Of a stretch of DNA of 64,000 nt, positions 40,833 through 54,089 are shown one piece after another (within the stretch, counting starts at the first letter, position 1; each line of letters opens with the position of its first letter). The notes under the pieces were generated by a model. That model was not told where the DNA came from. It saw only the letters and a list, made by a program, of their open reading frames with translations, and did not search any database. The stretch is from Cricetomys ansorgei (Eukaryota; Chordata; Mammalia; Rodentia; Nesomyidae). The position numbers and the translations under genes were made by a program. The DNA lies in NCBI GenBank assembly GCA_026225945.1, contig JAMJFZ010000770.1, positions 1,675,501-1,739,500 on the forward strand. The letters run 5' to 3'.

Positions 40833-41045
40833 TGGAGGCTAGAGAGAAAGCTCAGTGGTTAAGAGTACTGGCTGATCTTCCAGAGGACTGGGGTTCAATT
40901 CCCAGCATTTACATGACAGCTTACAACTGCCTATAACTTCAGTTCCAGGGGATCTGACACCCTCACACAGATATATATGCAGGCAAAACATCAATGCACA
41001 TAAAATAAAAAATAACTTAATTATTTACAAAAATAAAAAATAAAT
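40833..41045 (+). mobile_element. B2 SINE with 12-bp perfect TSD
   Basis: GGCTAGAGAGAAAGCTCAGT, CTTCCAGAGGACTGGGGTTC and an A-rich tail are B2. AAAACTTTAAAC is found at 40821-40832 and 41046-41057. Confidence 0.95.
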
Positions 41046-41164
41046 AAAACTTTAAACCATTACATTTGGTAAGGATTTTTTTTTTTGTTTTGCTTGTTTT
41101 TTTTTTTTCATGAATTAGGTGCAGATTTTTGCATAGATCATTTCAGCTCCTTATCATGCCTGAA

Positions 41165-41335
41165 TAAAGCAGGTATCTTGTCTTATTTCTACCATGAAAC
41201 TAGGGCTTAGAGACGGCATACACATAGTTAGTGTGTGCTAAGTTGGCAGAGCCAAGTCCTGGATTTTCCCCTGTGAGTCTGCCCTTTATACCTTGTTTTT
41301 ATCAGACCCCTTGGAAGCCTTAAGAATAGAAGTGC
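41165..41335 (+). mobile_element. MIR relic
   Basis: ACCATGAAACTAGGGCTTAG and GGCAGAGCCAAGTCCTGGAT match the 3' half of MIR. Confidence 0.5.
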
Positions 41336-42705
41336 TTTCCTGTCCTGAAAAGCAGAGGTAGGAGTCGCTGAGATTCGCTTCTCCCTGGTTTAAGAAGAGA
41401 AATTAAGTTAGAGAATGCCTGCCTCTAGGTATGCAATTCCAGGCTCCTCTGTTCTCTTATGAAGCTTCCTTCACCTCTCTGAAGATCCTCTGCTCAGGAT
41501 TTCATTGAGCTGGTTGTATCTTTTCCTCTCACCTGCCTCTGCTCAGAGGAAAAATCGGAGGGTGAGTGGTTTTCTCAAAACCACAGCCTAGAGCCCTATG
41601 TTCCAAGGCCATATCACAGAGGGCATGAGAGCATCATGACAGCAGAACTAAGATGTGCTCAGAATGTTGATCCCTGGGGATCACAGCAGAGCAGCTGTTC
41701 TCTCCCATCTCCTACAATTTCCCAGTAATTACAGGATCTTTGCAATTACTTATAAAAATCATTTATTTTTCACCTCAAAGTTAAGAATACTGTTGAGACA
41801 CTGCTATGTGTCAGGCACTGTCCCTTCCTCCTGTTATCTCTGTAAAGAAGTTCTTATCCTCGATGTGTTGGTCAGAACCCTGGGCAAACAAATCTGCAGT
41901 CTAGCTTCGCATGGAAGTGTTTGCCTTGATTTTGGTTGTATGCTATTTTTTCTCTTCCTCTTCCTTCCTTTCTCCTCGCCTCTCTCCCTCCCTCCTACCT
42001 ACTCTGCCCCAGTCTCTCTCTCTTTTCCAAATACACTTTTTCTCTTAGGGTACATGTTCTGCAATGACAAGTGTAACACAAGTGCAGCCTTGTTCCCTCT
42101 CTCCCTGCTATGCTGTTACAGTTCTTCCGCGTCCTGACCTGACTCAGATGCAGTTCTGTGAAAGCAGCCTGATGGTTTTCTCCAGTTCCAACAGGATGCC
42201 GGGCCACCCAAGGTGAGTGACCACACAGAAACAGCAAAACTCTTCTAAGATCCATCTCCAAAGACAGACAGTTCCTTTCTCTTTGTGTTTTGTTTGTTTG
42301 TTTTTTTCAACATACTGATTAGAAACAGAAAATGAATCTTCAGTCTGTTTTTTTGTTTTTGTTTTTTTTTTTTTCTGAATCTACTTCCTAAAGTTCAAGG
42401 AACAGCAGCATCTTATTTTCCTCTGGTTCTTTCTAAAAAGATGCTTAAAGCAATGTAATCACTTTACTGAGGATTCAAAGAATATTTGGTTTAAATAATA
42501 AAAATTAAACTTAATCTGACCTTTAAAATTGTTGGGCTTAGTAAAAGAATTCAGTCTCCTGAATCCTGTAGTTAGATCCCTACAGGTCCAAACTAGAGTG
42601 TATAGCAGGGGGAGAATGAACAAGTCTGTGTTTGTGTTGCACATATCACTGCAGTTAAAACAAACCAAACAAGCAAACAAAAGCAACAACAACAACAAAA
42701 TCTAT

Positions 42706-42908
42706 TAACTGGGCCTGGTGGTGCAGGCCTGTTTTCCTAGTTACTAAGGAGTCTGAGCCAGAAGGGCCACAAATTCAAGGCCTCAGGGCTACAGCACTGG
42801 CAACTTAGTGAGACTGTGTCTCAAACATTAAAAATAGGGCTGAGGATGCAGTTCAGTAGATGATTTGTCAAGTATGTGTAAGGTCCTGGTTTCAGTCTTC
42901 AATAATAC
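42706..42908 (+). mobile_element. ID-B1-type chimeric SINE
   Basis: A B1-like half (GGGCCTGGTGGTGCAGGCCT ... GAGACTGTGTCTCAAA) is followed by a tRNA-like half (AGGGCTGAGGATGCAGTTCA ... GTAAGGTCCTGGTTTCAG), the arrangement of B4/ID-B1 chimeras. Confidence 0.75.
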
Positions 42909-43379
42909 AATATATAGATGTATATGTGTGTAAAATTATCTTAGATTATAAGAATACATAACATAAGCTATTTCCTCTGATGTTATTCATCATAAGAACA
43001 ATGTCATAGAGCAAATATCTAAGATTTGTTCAATTTGCAAAAATGAACTTCATGCCCAACAGTTAGCAACCCCTATTCTAGCCTACCCTGGGCCCCGGAA
43101 TCTATCATCTTACTTTCTGCTTCTATAGATTACATGATTTTTAGATTTCATATTGGCTACAAAGTGAGGAATCAGGAAGTCATGAACTGACTCCTGAGAA
43201 ATGTCCTTTAACATCTGCAAGCAGGCCATGGCAAGCATGTACCTGTGAATGGTTTCTTCAACAATAGATATGACTATCAAGTTCTGGAATGAAACCAGAA
43301 ACAGTGAAAATAGATAGCACATATTGTTTTGTGGGTCTTCAGGATACATCAGACCAATAATTTAAGGGAAGGTGACAGC

Positions 43380-44335
43380 ACATAGAACAATCAAGTTGGT
43401 GCTGACTAGAGATTTCTCCCTGCTGGACAGCTTTCATAGTGCTATTAGGTAAGTTTTACCTATGCAGCCTGACATCAATAATTTTACTAAGCCATGAACC
43501 TAGTGAACTGCAGTAATGATAGTATATGCCATGGGAGCAATAGTGACATAAATGTCATGAGGTTAACCAACCACTTTCTGATTGTATTTAAGGCCTGCTC
43601 CACATAAGAAACACATCTGGTGAAGAATTCATGGTTGAGGAGTTCAAGGCCCCAGAGGCGAACCTACTATTGTTATTCTGATACATCAATACAATATCAG
43701 ACTGCCCTCTAAATTTATATCTATCATAGTTTAATGAAACTCTAATACTTCATAAGAGAAGTTTTGTTTTGTTTTGTTTGTAGTACATGCACTGGATGGT
43801 TGTTAATGCTGAAACTCACAACTTGTCAAAATGCAGAGATAAGTATATCCATAAACATTACAACTATATCATACACCTAACCCACAAGGCACAGGAACCA
43901 CTGTGGAAGAGATAGTGGAAAGATCATAACAGCTAGAGATTGAGGAGGGCCACAGGAGGACCAGAGTGAGGCTATCTCTAGACATGATAGGGCCAACGTC
44001 TGCACTCATGAACTTACAGAGCCCTGGCTGCCTGCACAAGATTAGGACAGTCAGCATTCTAGCTTGTGTGGGAAAGAGGTTATTAGTTTCTACACCAACC
44101 AAGGAGCTATAGACACCTGATGGCTTTTAGGAAAGAGAATTGACTGTACTTCAGTGGATGACTCCGTACTGAGGAATATCTGGGCAGCATGATTTGACTG
44201 GGTTATTTTTTTTGTAAAAGACAGGTAGTTGGGGGTGGGAAAGTGGTAATGGATCTGGGCACTGTTAGGGGAGTAATAGAAGTGAATATGAACAAAATAC
44301 ATTGTATGAAATTCTTGAAGAATTAAAATATTCTA
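43380..44335 (+). mobile_element. L1 3'UTR, long fragment
   Basis: GAGGTTAACCAACCACTTTC, TTTAAGGCCTGCTCCACATA, CACTGGATGGTTGTTAATGC and ATACATTGTATGAAATTCTT are successive blocks of a rodent L1 3'UTR, ending in an A/T-rich tail near 44335. ORF2 is absent. Confidence 0.75.
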
Positions 44336-44739
44336 AATGAAGGAAATATCTTAAATGGAAAATTGTTTCATGACTAGAAAAAGTTATCTTTCTCCATTAA
44401 ATATAAATATACATATCGAGCTGAGGGAAATGAAAATGATAATTCAAGGAACGTTCTTCCCAAGTCAGCAAGTTCTACTGTTCTTTAGTCTCTTGTTTAT
44501 AAAACACATTTGAATATCTGTACGTTAGCCCATGGGAAGACTGGTTAAACACATTTCCATGTTTTATTGCTTAGAAGAATCCTATCACCTCCATTTTTAT
44601 ATTTTCTAGTTTTTAAACTTCAATAACATCTTATAGCTAATGTCTATTGGCTACAGAACATGAAAGGCTTATCTTGTCTAATACAAATTTGCATCTTAGG
44701 TGTTATAGAGGTCTATAATTTGTACTTATAGAAAGTATT

Positions 44740-44880
44740 TGTTTGCTAGATAAAGAAAGGGCATGAACTTGGGTGGAATGGGAAGTGAATGGACCTGGGA
44801 CAAGTTGGGGAAGGGTAAACTGATTAGAATATATTGTAGGAAATTTTTTAATAAAAATTTTAAGTAATTGTTTTATTAAA
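44740..44880 (+). mobile_element. L1 3' end fragment
   Basis: GGACCTGGGACAAGTTGGGG and TAGAATATATTGTAGGAAAT match the L1 3' terminus of the copy just upstream, with a separate tail. Confidence 0.65.
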
Positions 44881-45239
44881 ATATTTTTTCTATACCAGAA
44901 GTGACATTCAAAATTAATCATAGGTGGATTTCATAATAGTACCAGTTAAAAAGAAAACGAATCAAACAAGTTAACTTATGCTTTGAAAGATAACTAATTG
45001 ATTTTACATAGACATGAAAAAATGCTTGTAAAAATATTTAAAATCTTACGATTTTATAGATACAACTTATTTTCCATATATTTTCCATTTCAATCTCTTA
45101 GTTCACCAAGATCTCTTAGCATTTTGTTCTACTGGTAAAACTGTCAACCACCTCTATCCTCATTACCACCAACAGATCATTCAGTTTTTCCAATAACATT
45201 CTTATTTCCTGGTATTCCAACATTTGCTACCGATGAGTA

Positions 45240-46150
45240 TAGTTTATTAAACATCTGACAGATGAGTAATACATAAAATATACAAATAACTCAACAAGCT
45301 AAATAGCAAGAAAACAAACAACCCATTAATAAATATACTAATGAAACAAAGAGACAATTCTCCAGATATGAAATATAAATTGTCAATAGAGAAAAAAAAA
45401 TCAGCCTCCTTGGCTATCAAATAAAGAAAATTAAAACTACAGTTGGATGTCATATCACCCCAGACAATAGCAATAATTAAGAAAGCAAATAAAAACTGCT
45501 AGCAAGGGTGGGGAGAGGGATAAACCAGTATATATGGCTGGTGAGAATGAAAAGTGGTCAGGTCATTGTGAAATGCAATATGGTAACTCCTCAGTAGAGT
45601 GCAACTAGAATTACCTACAACTCAATCGTAGCACTCCTGGGAATATAAACAAAGGAATCTGAATGGAACTACCACAGTGGCATCTGCACATCCATGTTTA
45701 CTTCGGCACTTAGCACAATAGTCAGGCTATGGAATCAGCATAGGTGTCTGTTAACAGACCAATGTATAGAAAGTATGTTGTGTACACAGTGGGGTTTATT
45801 CTGCCGTAAAGATGAATGGAACATATGTGCTGGATAATGAATGCAACTGGAGAGCATTGTATTAAGCAAAGTAAGCCAAACTCAATCAATCACCATCACA
45901 TTTTCTCTCATTTGTGGACCCCAGATTGTTTATAGATACATAAAACCATATATATGTACATAATATATTCTATGCATATATATGACATGAGAGCAAAAGA
46001 CAGACAAAGAGAAGGAAGGAGGACAGTTTGGGGAAAGGAGGAAAGAAAAGGACTATGGAGGTGAGTATGGTCAGAGACTATGATATGCTAGAAACTGTCC
46101 CTAAGAAACTCATCACTACGCACAATAAATATATGCAATGGAAATATCAG
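45240..46150 (+). mobile_element. Older L1 3' region
   Basis: GGCTGGTGAGAATGAAAAGT, GCACTCCTGGGAATATAAAC, GGATAATGAATGCAACTGGA and CTCATTTGTGGACCCCAGAT follow the order of the end of L1 ORF2 and its 3'UTR. Reading frames are destroyed by stops. Confidence 0.8.
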
Positions 46151-47827
46151 TATTTCTAGAGACTAGAAATAGCATAGCTCTTATTATCTATCTAATCTAG
46201 AGATTTTGTACTTTATAGTTAGCTCATCCATGTCTTCATTTTCAATTTTTATCTTTTCTTTCTCTGGGTAGTCCTCATTCTTCCATTCTCTTTAATTATT
46301 AATCTGAAATGTTCATTCCTAATGTCCTTTTAGGGGACAGAACTCTGAGAAGATACTAAATCTCCAAGCCATGCCTTCTCCCACTTATTGTAACAATAAT
46401 TTTATCTATGTGTTCTATAATGCTAGGGTTATAAATGTAAGGAATCTTAAACTCAGAACTTTATTGAAGATAGTAATGTATGTCTCTCTCTTAAAGTCCC
46501 TTTTCTCTTTATTTAAATGTTTCTCTGATTTTTATATATTTCAATCTCACTATTTTCAGTAGCCTTGCATGCACTGTTTGTATTTTGAGCCTATAAGAGA
46601 ATTGTTGTACAATATTTTCAGAATTACTCATTTTTAGGATTTTATTTTACTCTTTATTGTTAAACTAGGGGAGAGAACATGAAGTCAGTCTGAATTATCC
46701 ATTTGTACACACATCATTTAAAAAGGTAAATACTTGGTCAGAATGCTGATGAGTTATTTTCCTTCTCATTTTCTAATTCAAAGTCTTCACCAGGCTATAT
46801 GTAGATGTTGGCTCTGCTTTATTTATTTTTCCTGGCACATGATAGACTATTTTGATTTGTGTATTTGGATACTTTTAATCTAAAAGGGGAGAGATGATCT
46901 TATTTCACTCTAAACATGGCTGTGTTCCATTAGTGCTTTGGTGTATGTCTGTTGGTCGTCTTCCAGACATGCCATCCTCTCTACAGACAACATCTTCCTT
47001 TCATCTCTTTCCTTTGCATAATTGGATATGATTTTTCCTCTTGATCTCTCCATAAATGACCCTTTGGCTACAGGGTTCTGGCCTTTTGTATTTCTAATCC
47101 TCTTTTGCTACCTCCCTGGAGCCCTGGAGCCCTGCGCACCTGCTCTTCTCTGGACTCACTGGGTCAGTCCCTGACAGTGAATGTATTCCTTTGGGTCTAG
47201 CTGCACTTGCCCTGGGACCTGCTGGGGAAATTGCTTCAGAAGTGAAGCATTTGTCTCACCAACACCAGTGCCCAGTGTCAGCCATTGCCATCCTAACATT
47301 AGAAAGTTGTTCTGGAATTTCTTTTTCTTAGTTTTCATACAACCCTCATAAAGAAAGCTGTAAACTGTAACATCGTTATGATCAACCCAAAATGTCTGCT
47401 TTTTGAAGTCCAGGAGCTATGTTCATCTTCTTACTCAACATGTGGGTGCAGTGTTTTCACTAAAATCTCCTTTGATCATTTATTTGAAGTCTAAGTAAAA
47501 AAGGATAAGCATAACAAAATTAGATTGAACCCCACACCCATTTTGTCTAACAATATTTGCATTTATTTAATTTTTTTAAGCTTTCAATTTTATAGTTTTT
47601 CAACTTTGGTTTTATTACAGAGGTTCAATTTTATTACTTGGTTTTCAGAAGAATTTCTTACAAGTCTTTAAATAGCACAAAGGTCATGAAAGCCTGTTAT
47701 TATTATTTTTTCTTTCATCAAGAGGAAGGGTCACTCACACATTAAAAATGGCAGCTTTACTTTAAAGCATGGAATATAATCTGAATATATATATATGCGT
47801 GTGTGTGTATAATAGAAATTATATTTT

Positions 47828-48040
47828 ATGAGGTTGAAATGATGACTCAGCAGTTAAAAATATGTACAGTTCTTGCAGTGAGTTCAGTTCCCAACACACA
47901 TATGGCAGCTCAATATGTCTTCTAACTCAAGTACCAGAGTGTCTGACACTCTCTGGCCTCCACAAACCCCTGCATACACAAGAGGCACATAATTCATAGA
48001 AGCACACATACATCATTACAGAGTAAATCTTTTAAAAAGG
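47828..48040 (+). mobile_element. B2/B3-type SINE, diverged
   Basis: TGAAATGATGACTCAGCAGT, CACATATGGCAGCTCAATAT and CTGACACTCTCTGGCCTCCA follow B2/B3 order. Confidence 0.75.
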
Positions 48041-48559
48041 AAATTAAGTGTTATACATGTGTGTGTCTGTTTGAATAAGTATGTATATCCATAAAGTTCA
48101 TGTGCTTCTTCTGAGGAACATAAATGCCAGTAATTTTTCAGAAAAAGAAAACTTAATACACAAATTGATTAATGTATCATGATAACCTATCAGGACATTT
48201 TAAATAGTGGTGAAAAAGTAAAAGCACAAGTATCCGATGACAGATGCAACAATTTAGCAAGTGAGGTTATGCTTGTTGGGGGATAGTGCTATATAGTCTT
48301 ACAAGGTTTTAAAGTAAGCAAACTATGCAGAAATACTTCAAATGTTTAAAATAAATAGTATGTAGAAGAAGTGGTATAAAGACTGATTAACATTATGGCC
48401 ACAAGTATGTAAAGTTCTGAGCTTAAGAAGACTACTGAAAACATGGATACTATAATCATTTCTATTCATTTGTTAATATATACATATATACATATTTCTT
48501 TTTCTCTTCCTTTAGTTGTCTCTATCCTTTGATTATTTAAAATAAAAAAAAAACTTACT

Positions 48560-48975
48560 TAGTTTCATCAGCATGGCTGCCTAAACATAAGCTGAACGAA
48601 GATAACAGCAATAGAAATGCAAATGTAGACAGGGTCTTAATCCTACATGAAGAACTACAGGCAACTAAGAAATGTTGAGAGCCTGAGGAATAGTCTTCTG
48701 TAGGAACTAACACTCCAATTGGGTATGCAACACCAAATGGTCAGGCCTGAAAATATACACACAATTAACATCATGTAGACTGAGTAGGTTGTACTTAGGT
48801 ATATGGATGAGTATACATGCATACATGTATGTAAACAATTAAAAAGCAGGCCATGACTTTGAAAGACAGCAAGGAGGAGTGAGTATATGGGAGGGGTTAG
48901 AAGGAGGTAAAGGAAGGGAGAAGGGATATAATTATAATCTCAAAAAAATACAAGAATTGTTTTAGAAGAAAACAA
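48560..48975 (+). mobile_element. L1 3'UTR (Lx-like)
   Basis: GCATGGCTGCCTAAACATAA, GAATAGTCTTCTGTAGGAAC, ATGGTCAGGCCTGAAAATAT and GGCCATGACTTTGAAAGACA give a very recognisable rodent L1 3'UTR, with tail after 48945. Confidence 0.85.
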
Positions 48976-51012
48976 ATATTAAAAAAATTACAATGTGTGT
49001 ACAGAAAAAAAGTTTTGAAAGTACAAAGCTTCTTGGGAAAGCCTTTGACACAGGTAACACTCACATGACATGACAGGCATTCAAGTTCAAAAACATTGAT
49101 ATCTTTTTAGGGAAGGAGTACTTTACAATTTCTGGAAGCTGAAGAGCATTGTTTCCAGACCAAAAGTAGAATGGAACACTTCTCACTGTGTGGTGACCTG
49201 CATAGGTGTATCATTTTCTGACAGATTCTTAGGGGATAGGTCCGTTTCTTTTCTTCAGAGAACACCCAGATCCTAATACAGTATCTGGCTTATGTTAGGA
49301 TATTATGACTAAGATGTGAAGTTTCCCTTACAACTTGAGATCTACATGTGACTCATTCCCCATGCAGGGATATAAATCTAAAACTACCTTAACACTACTA
49401 ATGAATGATGAAATGAATATGTTCTTTAACAGGTCCACATACAAGACACCTGAAGTTACACTTCATGTAGCTAAGAGGAAACAGGCAACTGGAATATATT
49501 GCCATCCACAAAGGAAATGAAAAAACCAGATAGTCTTCATCTAACTGAATTGTGAGCAAATGATACTACTATGATTAGATCTTCTTTTAAATGTACATGT
49601 TTTCAATTGATATCCTTGCGAGTCACACCCCAAACCTATAACTGTACTGTTACTGTTTCACAAATCATATTTTCGTTTTTTATAGTGCTTCTAACACAAT
49701 CCTTTTCAATGACAGCACACCCGTGGACAGGTAAGAGAAGCCAATGGACCTTCACACATTTTAACTATTTGGCACTCTTTCCTCTATATGGCTTTATCGA
49801 TGCCTGAGTCAAAATTTTATCACGGGAGACTAAAATATCCAACATAGAATGGCACAGAATGGACACCAAACAATTCAGAAACCAATTTCTAAGGTTGTGG
49901 GGATTTGAGAGGCCACTCCTAATGTTTAGAAACACCAGCAGTCCCTGCCCCTCTCCCAGGTAACACAAAGTCATAGCAGAAGCTATGGAAAGAGGAATCA
50001 CAAATTTAAAAACAAAAGCAAAAACAGCCACCTGTTAAATTTGGATGTCATGAGAGAGACCAACAACTACAGAAACAAAAGCCACAAGGAGCTTTAGTTC
50101 CCATTTACCACGCAGGAAATCGGGTTTAGGGACTAAAATCTCCCAAAGAGCTGGAGTGTGTGTGTGTGTGTATGTATTCACACATCCTTCACAATACAGT
50201 CCTTGGAAATTTGGGCCCAAAGCTGAACTATTTTTTTTTCCTATAGTAAAGAACTTAGAGTCCAGGTTCAGAGACATTGATGTCTCAGAGGAACATTTAA
50301 GTCAGAGAAGTAAGTAGCCCCAGGGTCAGGGTTCTGGGCCCACTTCCTGATTCTAGCCAGGCTCTCCAAGCTGGACTCCTAAAGGTTCAAAGAGAAAATG
50401 GAGTTGCTTTGGCAAGACAACACTTTGCTTGCTAGTAAGGCCACCCTAATGACAGCTGCTCAACCAGGCCAATTAATAAAATGAGGGCAATTTAGCAAAC
50501 AGCAGTCTGCAGGATCACTGAGTGGGGCAAGGCCAGAAAGGCCTTCCCAAAAGCTGATCAGCAGAGAGATACTCCCCAAACCCCGCTCCGGGCAGTGGGT
50601 TGACCCTGATGGAGGCCAGAGGCAGACAAGGCCAACACAGTAGTGGTCTCAATGCGCATTAGCCCCACCCCAGCCACCTGCACCCCCCACTTCCAGCACT
50701 TGCTGGATGCCCAGTTTGGGCAGGCCCCATCAGGCTGCCCAGGGCTTCCCAAGGCTGGCCAGGAAGCAGCTTTCATGGGGGCCAGAGAACGCACAGTGGC
50801 TCCCAGGGTCCCTTCCCTGTGCGCCTCAGGCTGAGCTGGCGGCGGCCTCCCGGGTCCCCAGTCCCTTTCTGGCCCCGGCACAAGCGAAGGGCGAGCAGGG
50901 CGCTTCCCGGCCTCCTGCACAGGACTCCGCGCCCGCCGCACGCAGCCTCCGGGACCAGCGGCTGTGACCAACCTGTAACCGCGGCTCGCAGAGCGGTCGT
51001 GGTGCTGGGGTT

Positions 51013-51067
<55 letters not shown>
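51013..51067. repeat. Uninterrupted (GCG/CGG)18 trinucleotide repeat in CpG island
   Basis: Fifty-five bases of perfect GCG phase, about 18.3 units, ended by a GGT interruption at 51066-51068. On the Nalcn sense strand it is (GCC/CGC)n, starting 56 nt past the predicted exon 1 donor, hence in the 5' end of intron 1. On the plus strand it is CGG. All frames that cross it give homopolymers such as poly-Arg on both strands. Confidence 0.97.
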
Positions 51068-51069
<2 letters not shown>

Positions 51070-51123
51070 GGCGGGCTCCGTGCGCGGCGCGCCCGCCTCG
51101 GCGGCAGGGAAGCGGGCCCTCAC

Positions 51124-51230
51124 CTATGGCGGCTGGCTCAGTCCGCTCGGTGCCGGTCCCGCACTAACGTCCGCCGCACGGGCGAGGGGCGCGGGAGAGC
51201 CGCCGGAGTCCCGGCCTTGCGTGCATTTGC
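51124..51230 (-). other. Nalcn: Predicted Nalcn non-coding exon 1 (5' boundary uncertain)
   Basis: On the minus strand the island reads ...GAGCCAGCCGCCATAG|GTGAGG, a near-consensus splice donor with GT at 51123-51122. Splicing here to the acceptor at 30473 would give a 5'UTR leading into the ATG exon. The 3' end (51124) is inferred from the donor. The 5' end given is arbitrary, because no TSS signal can be read. Other donors in the island cannot be excluded. Confidence 0.45.
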
Positions 51231-51300
51231 TTGCCTTTTGCAGTTGGCTTTGCTACAGAGGATGCTCAAAGCGGCGCCGCAGCTTGTGGCCAGTGTCAGA

Positions 51301-54089
51301 GGTACTTGCAGGTGGCTTCCCTTTCTCCAAGCAGCTAGTCTCTCAGCAACAGCTGGGCGATCTTCTCTGGCTGCTGTGGGGGTTCCTGCTTCCAGGCCTA
51401 CAAGCCCAGGGTGTGCTCCTATATATAGTCTTATTTTATGCAGTGATATCTTAGGGCTGCTTAAATAGGACCACTCCTGAGTCTGAAATTACTAAATAAT
51501 AAAAGCATTAGTAACGTTTTCAGTTTTTTAGATATGCTGTCATGTAGATTAGGGCTAAAGTCTATTCACGCATTTTTAAGTCCATACCCTTTTTGCAGCA
51601 CCAGGGTAGCCTGTAGAGGCTGGGGTCTCTGGGAACCCAGCAGAACAGGTGTAGGGACACTTTGCATCTCTAGCACCATGTGCAGGCTCAGGGGATGCCT
51701 TCCATTGCTCTCCCTCACTCCTAAATGTTTCCCAAAATGTTTTCATCTTGCCATGCCGTCAGACATGGACATAGCAATCATGTCTGTGATGTCACTATCA
51801 AGCACTAAGCCAGCAGAAATAGAGAAGCTTCCTCTAAAAGGAAGCTAAATGAAGAAACTGCTTCCTATCACAGAATATTGAATCCCTACCAATGAAAGTA
51901 AAATCACACACACATTTTAAACATGCATGTTTTGGCCTTGTATATTTAATTAAATGGCCATCTTTACAAACAAACCGATCTTCATAACCCTAGTAGGTTG
52001 TCTGTGGAGTTTTTGCTTGTTTGCTTGTTTTTGTTGTTGTTTGGTGGGCTTTTGTTTGTGTTTTCACAAAGGGAAATGTTTATAATTAGTGTTTCACAAT
52101 ATAGACAAAGGATTTTTTTCCATCAGATTTCTGGAGACTTCAGAATGATCAACTATATAAAAAGCTGTAGACAAATGTGAGTATAAAAATAAATATAAAT
52201 ATAAAAATACAAATAAAAATTATTTAGACAAAGGATTAAAACATTTTTCATAATAAAATTTAAAATAATTTCAATACTGGTAAATCCATGACTAATTTAC
52301 TTAAAAATTTTTACTAGCTTATTTCATCATCTCCATCTCTGCTTTCATTTTTTAAAACCTAAGTACTACTTTATTGCTAGTGTTTAAATACATAATGGCA
52401 TATCACTCTTGGGGTTATGATTATAAATTAGAATTATCATATAGAAAAGAACATAATCATAATGATATTTTAACACCAAGATTTTTATAAAATTTTGAGT
52501 GCCATGTTTCAGCCAAGATTTCCACCTATCCCAGCAATACTCTACATCAGACAGGCACTCCAGACCCTTCCCTGTCAGTAATTGACATACTTCAACTGAC
52601 AAATCTGATTCCTGCTTCAGAGCCACATACAGTCTCATGAGTAAAGCAGAGAGTCTTAAAGAGTTCGTGGGCTTCAAGCAAAGTCCACAGGATTTGGGGA
52701 TGTGTCGAGAAGCTCAACACATCCATTCTAGAATCCAGGAATTCACTTTATATAGAAAGAGACCATCATTACAAAAACAGATACTTATACTCAAAACGCC
52801 ATACTAATCCTTTCTACCTGCTCATGCCTCCATTTTTGTTTCAGTAAAAATGGGCAAGCGTGGACAAATGTCTTCTATAGAATTGCTGTTCTGTAAGTTC
52901 ATATGATTCACAGATCTTTCTTTTTCCTGTCTTACAACATATTTTTGACAAATTAATGTCAACTTTCAATATTTGAATACTTTGAGATTGTTAGTTTACT
53001 ATAAAATGTTGGATGGTCAAGTCAGGATATATCTGCAACCCCATATTAATAAGCCTGTGTTTCCTTTTTATAGGCATGTGGTCTCCATTTGCCCCCTGCT
53101 TACGTCAGCTCCTGGTCCTGGAAAGAAAATTCTGTGTGTGATATATAGAGCTAAATCTGTATTAAAACGTAGGAGATGAATGAGGAGGCAAAGATTCAGG
53201 AAGATGTCCACTATAGCAGGAGAAGCCAATGCAGTGTTTAACTGATACTGGAATCTGTGGCTTACAGAAAGATGTATTCATAGCCTAACCATTGCTTAGG
53301 AAACACAAGATAGGAAGAACTTGATGAAAACAGGATGCTTGCTTCTTACTAACTCATTTACTCCCACTGTTTATATTCAACAGACACTGTTATTCCCTTT
53401 GACCTCATAGTGAATTATCAAGAAAACAGTAACCATGATAAAAGAGAAAGTTTTGAATCCTTGGGAGGGATTCTGTGTGAGCTATAGAAACACAACTACT
53501 CAGTTCTACTGGAGATTCTAGTGAAGTACAGTTCAATTGCATTTGATTTATAGGTACTTTGTTTAATAATTGTTCAAGGATCTTTTAAAGGCTCTTTTTC
53601 GAATTGGTCTAAATCAGTACACACTTGTATGTGTGATGTGATTTCAAAACTACTTGCCACCGATTATTGATAGGTTGATTTTTCTATTAGAGACACTTGG
53701 GGTGGGAAAATAAAGGTTAAATAGACCCATTTAAAATATAAAGAGAGAAGAGGCATCTTATGTTTGCTAACTCACTGACATAATTTCTTGGATACAGAAG
53801 TTAGTCTAGACAGAAAAGATGTTTAGATGAGCAGGACTTGGGGAGCTAACACAATGTGCAACAGGACTCACAATAACCTGAAGCTTGGGGAAAGACATAT
53901 AAATATATTGCTAAATTGTATAGTCCCTGTGATCAAGGTCTATCTTGGATCTTTAGGGAATCAATATGAAGACTTTCTGTTGGGGAAAATTTTCAGATTG
54001 GTGGTTGCACCACCAATAATTTCAACTGTCAACATCTTAAAACCACAAGCAAAGAAAATCTTAATGAGGAATAGCCATTTTAGGCTAGC
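51301..54089. other. Nalcn 5' flank, nothing recognised
   Basis: AT-rich single-copy-looking DNA. I see no exon, SINE or LTR that I can name. The overlapping frames between 51534 and 53179 lack any familiar motif. Confidence 0.6.

Larger units (their letters stand above)
50815..51300 (-). promoter_or_regulatory. Nalcn: CpG island, probable Nalcn promoter
   Basis: This is the only CpG-dense, strongly GC-rich block in an otherwise AT-rich window. It lies about 20.5 kb upstream of the Nalcn start-codon exon on the same strand, the expected place for the promoter and the untranslated first exon. No TATA box is obvious, as is usual for CpG-island promoters of neuronal housekeeping-like genes. The island contains the uninterrupted GCC/CGG repeat at 51013-51067 and a good donor (ATAG|GTGAGG at 51124/51123). 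The exact start site cannot be read from sequence. CpG islands are often bidirectional, so a divergent plus-strand non-coding transcript is possible. Confidence 0.8.

Noticed and set aside
41655..42137. 160-codon plus-strand frame, one of the longest in the window
   Set aside because: It contains an MIR/L2-like phrase (CTATGTGTCAGGCACTGTCC) and a CT-rich tail. The residue pattern is hydrophobic without motif, and it lies in intron 1.
50819..51454. 211-codon plus-strand frame through the CpG island, with a poly-Arg run, and matching poly-Arg frame on the minus strand
   Set aside because: Both arise from the CGG/GCC repeat and high GC content, which removes stop codons. No domain, no splice-consistent structure and no conservation evidence.
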